DNA of 62,550 bases from an uncultured Methanobrevibacter sp. GTDB taxonomy: Archaea; Methanobacteriota; Methanobacteria; Methanobacteriales; Methanobacteriaceae. Made by a program: the position numbers and the translations under genes. The notes under the pieces were generated by a model. The model had not been told where the DNA came from. It was given only the letters and a program-made list of their open reading frames with translations, and searched no databases. The stretch is taken from NCBI RefSeq assembly GCF_900314615.1, contig NZ_OMWA01000021.1:1-62550 (forward strand). The letters are read 5' to 3'. Below, piece after piece: positions 62,233 to 62,550 of this stretch; positions within the stretch are counted from its first letter, which is position 1; every line of letters starts with the position of its first letter.

Positions 62233-62550
62233 TTATCTTGACCTTAATTTTCTAAAGGGTTCTGTAAGTTTCCAACTATTTGAAGTCTTCATTTCATTTA
62301 TTATTTTTTTTAATTGGTCAATTTCTTTTGTTAATATTTCATTTTTTTCATTTAATTCTTTTTTTTCTTCAGTTAAAGCATGTATTGTGGCTTTATTTTT
62401 ATTTTCTTTTTCTATATATTTTTCTATTTTACTTTTTAATTCTGTGTCTGATTTAGTTAGTTCGTTATTTTTGTTATTTAGGTTAGTATTTTTTTTAGTT
62501 AGTTCGTTATTTTTGTTATTTAGGTTAGTATTTTTTTTAGTTAGTTCGTT
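62233..62550 (-). CDS. C-terminal part of a coiled-coil protein with tandem repeats (cut by the window edge)
   Basis: The frame is open from the right edge to TAA at 62233-62235 (at least 105 residues). It is a continuous coiled coil, rich in Lys/Asn/Glu, that includes the 14-residue unit NELTKKNTNLNNKN repeated exactly, then IEKYIEKENKNKATIHALTE and ILTKEIDQLKKIINEMKTS. It ends NSWKLTEPFRKLRSR, echoing the NSWKITKPIRK end of the methyltransferase-kinase protein; this tail is common at the C-termini of glycan-locus transferases. The N-terminal catalytic domain lies outside the window. Confidence 0.7.
   Translation of the reverse strand, partial: NELTKKNTNLNNKNNELTKKNTNLNNKNNELTKSDTELKSKIEKYIEKENKNKATIHALTEEKKELNEKNEILTKEIDQLKKIINEMKTSNSWKLTEPFRKLRSR
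62464..62550. repeat. 42-bp tandem repeat in the coiled-coil gene
   Basis: Two exact 42-bp units (62464-62505 and 62506-62547), and a third starts at the window edge. Each unit encodes 14 residues, two heptads, so copy-number change would lengthen the coiled coil without breaking frame or register. Confidence 0.92.

Overview
The window looks like chromosomal DNA of a Methanobrevibacter-type methanogen (Methanobacteriales). The DNA is AT-rich. Its translation genes are archaeal: EF-1A followed by uS10, and release factor aRF1 with NIKS and GGQ motifs. There are UPF0146 and cobalt-precorrin reductase genes, and several very large secreted adhesin-like proteins with Ig-like repeats and lysine-rich C-termini, as are typical of that genus. 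GGTGAT/GGAGG ribosome binding sites and AT-rich TATA boxes fit this. The species cannot be told from the sequence alone.

Layout. 1-1532: end of the str operon (EF-1A, uS10) and tRNA-Ser(TGA). 1554-5189: a tightly coupled minus-strand operon of UPF0146, a Ca2+-type P-ATPase and cobK. 5227-9509: rimI-like acetyltransferase, a zinc-ribbon membrane protein, a NapH/NosR-like ferredoxin, an unknown protein and aRF1. 10208-11542: glutamate dehydrogenase with a TTG start. 11524-17505: an accessory island. The last bases of gdhA plus its terminator recur three times, punctuating an adhesin gene and three copies (one intact in its first gene, two damaged) of a two-gene cassette. The cassette pairs a protein carrying an HNHP, JAMM-like signature with a small acidic partner. 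17505-25736: small secreted proteins, an NCS1 permease, two enzyme genes, a cupin gene with a structured leader, a frameshifted multicopy-type gene, and a divergent aspartate kinase. 25864-32212: a DUF2283 gene bracketed by a 90-bp exact duplication of an adhesin 3' end, then two adhesins. 32555-39367: a GtrA/GtrB-type pair between two paralogous polytopic membrane proteins, plus a third GT-C-like protein. 39620-44586: a giant beta-helix/Ig adhesin split by a perfect 20-bp tandem duplication.

45011-62550 is a cell-surface polysaccharide locus: glycosyltransferases (GT2, GT4), two RgpF-type paralogs, a hexapeptide acyltransferase, methyltransferases, a Wzm/Wzt-type ABC exporter and coiled-coil proteins. 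The most striking member is a 643-residue fusion of methyltransferase, kinase-like domain and C-terminal coiled coil. Its architecture matches the bacterial chain terminator and length ruler WbdD. Together these genes would build, modify, possibly measure, and export a surface glycan, while the adhesins populate the same surface.

The two strongest leads for something undescribed are the HNHP two-gene cassettes delimited by gdhA-terminator repeats, with the parallel 3'-end duplication around the DUF2283 gene, and the archaeal WbdD-like protein beside an ABC exporter. Functional statements rest on motif reading without database searches.
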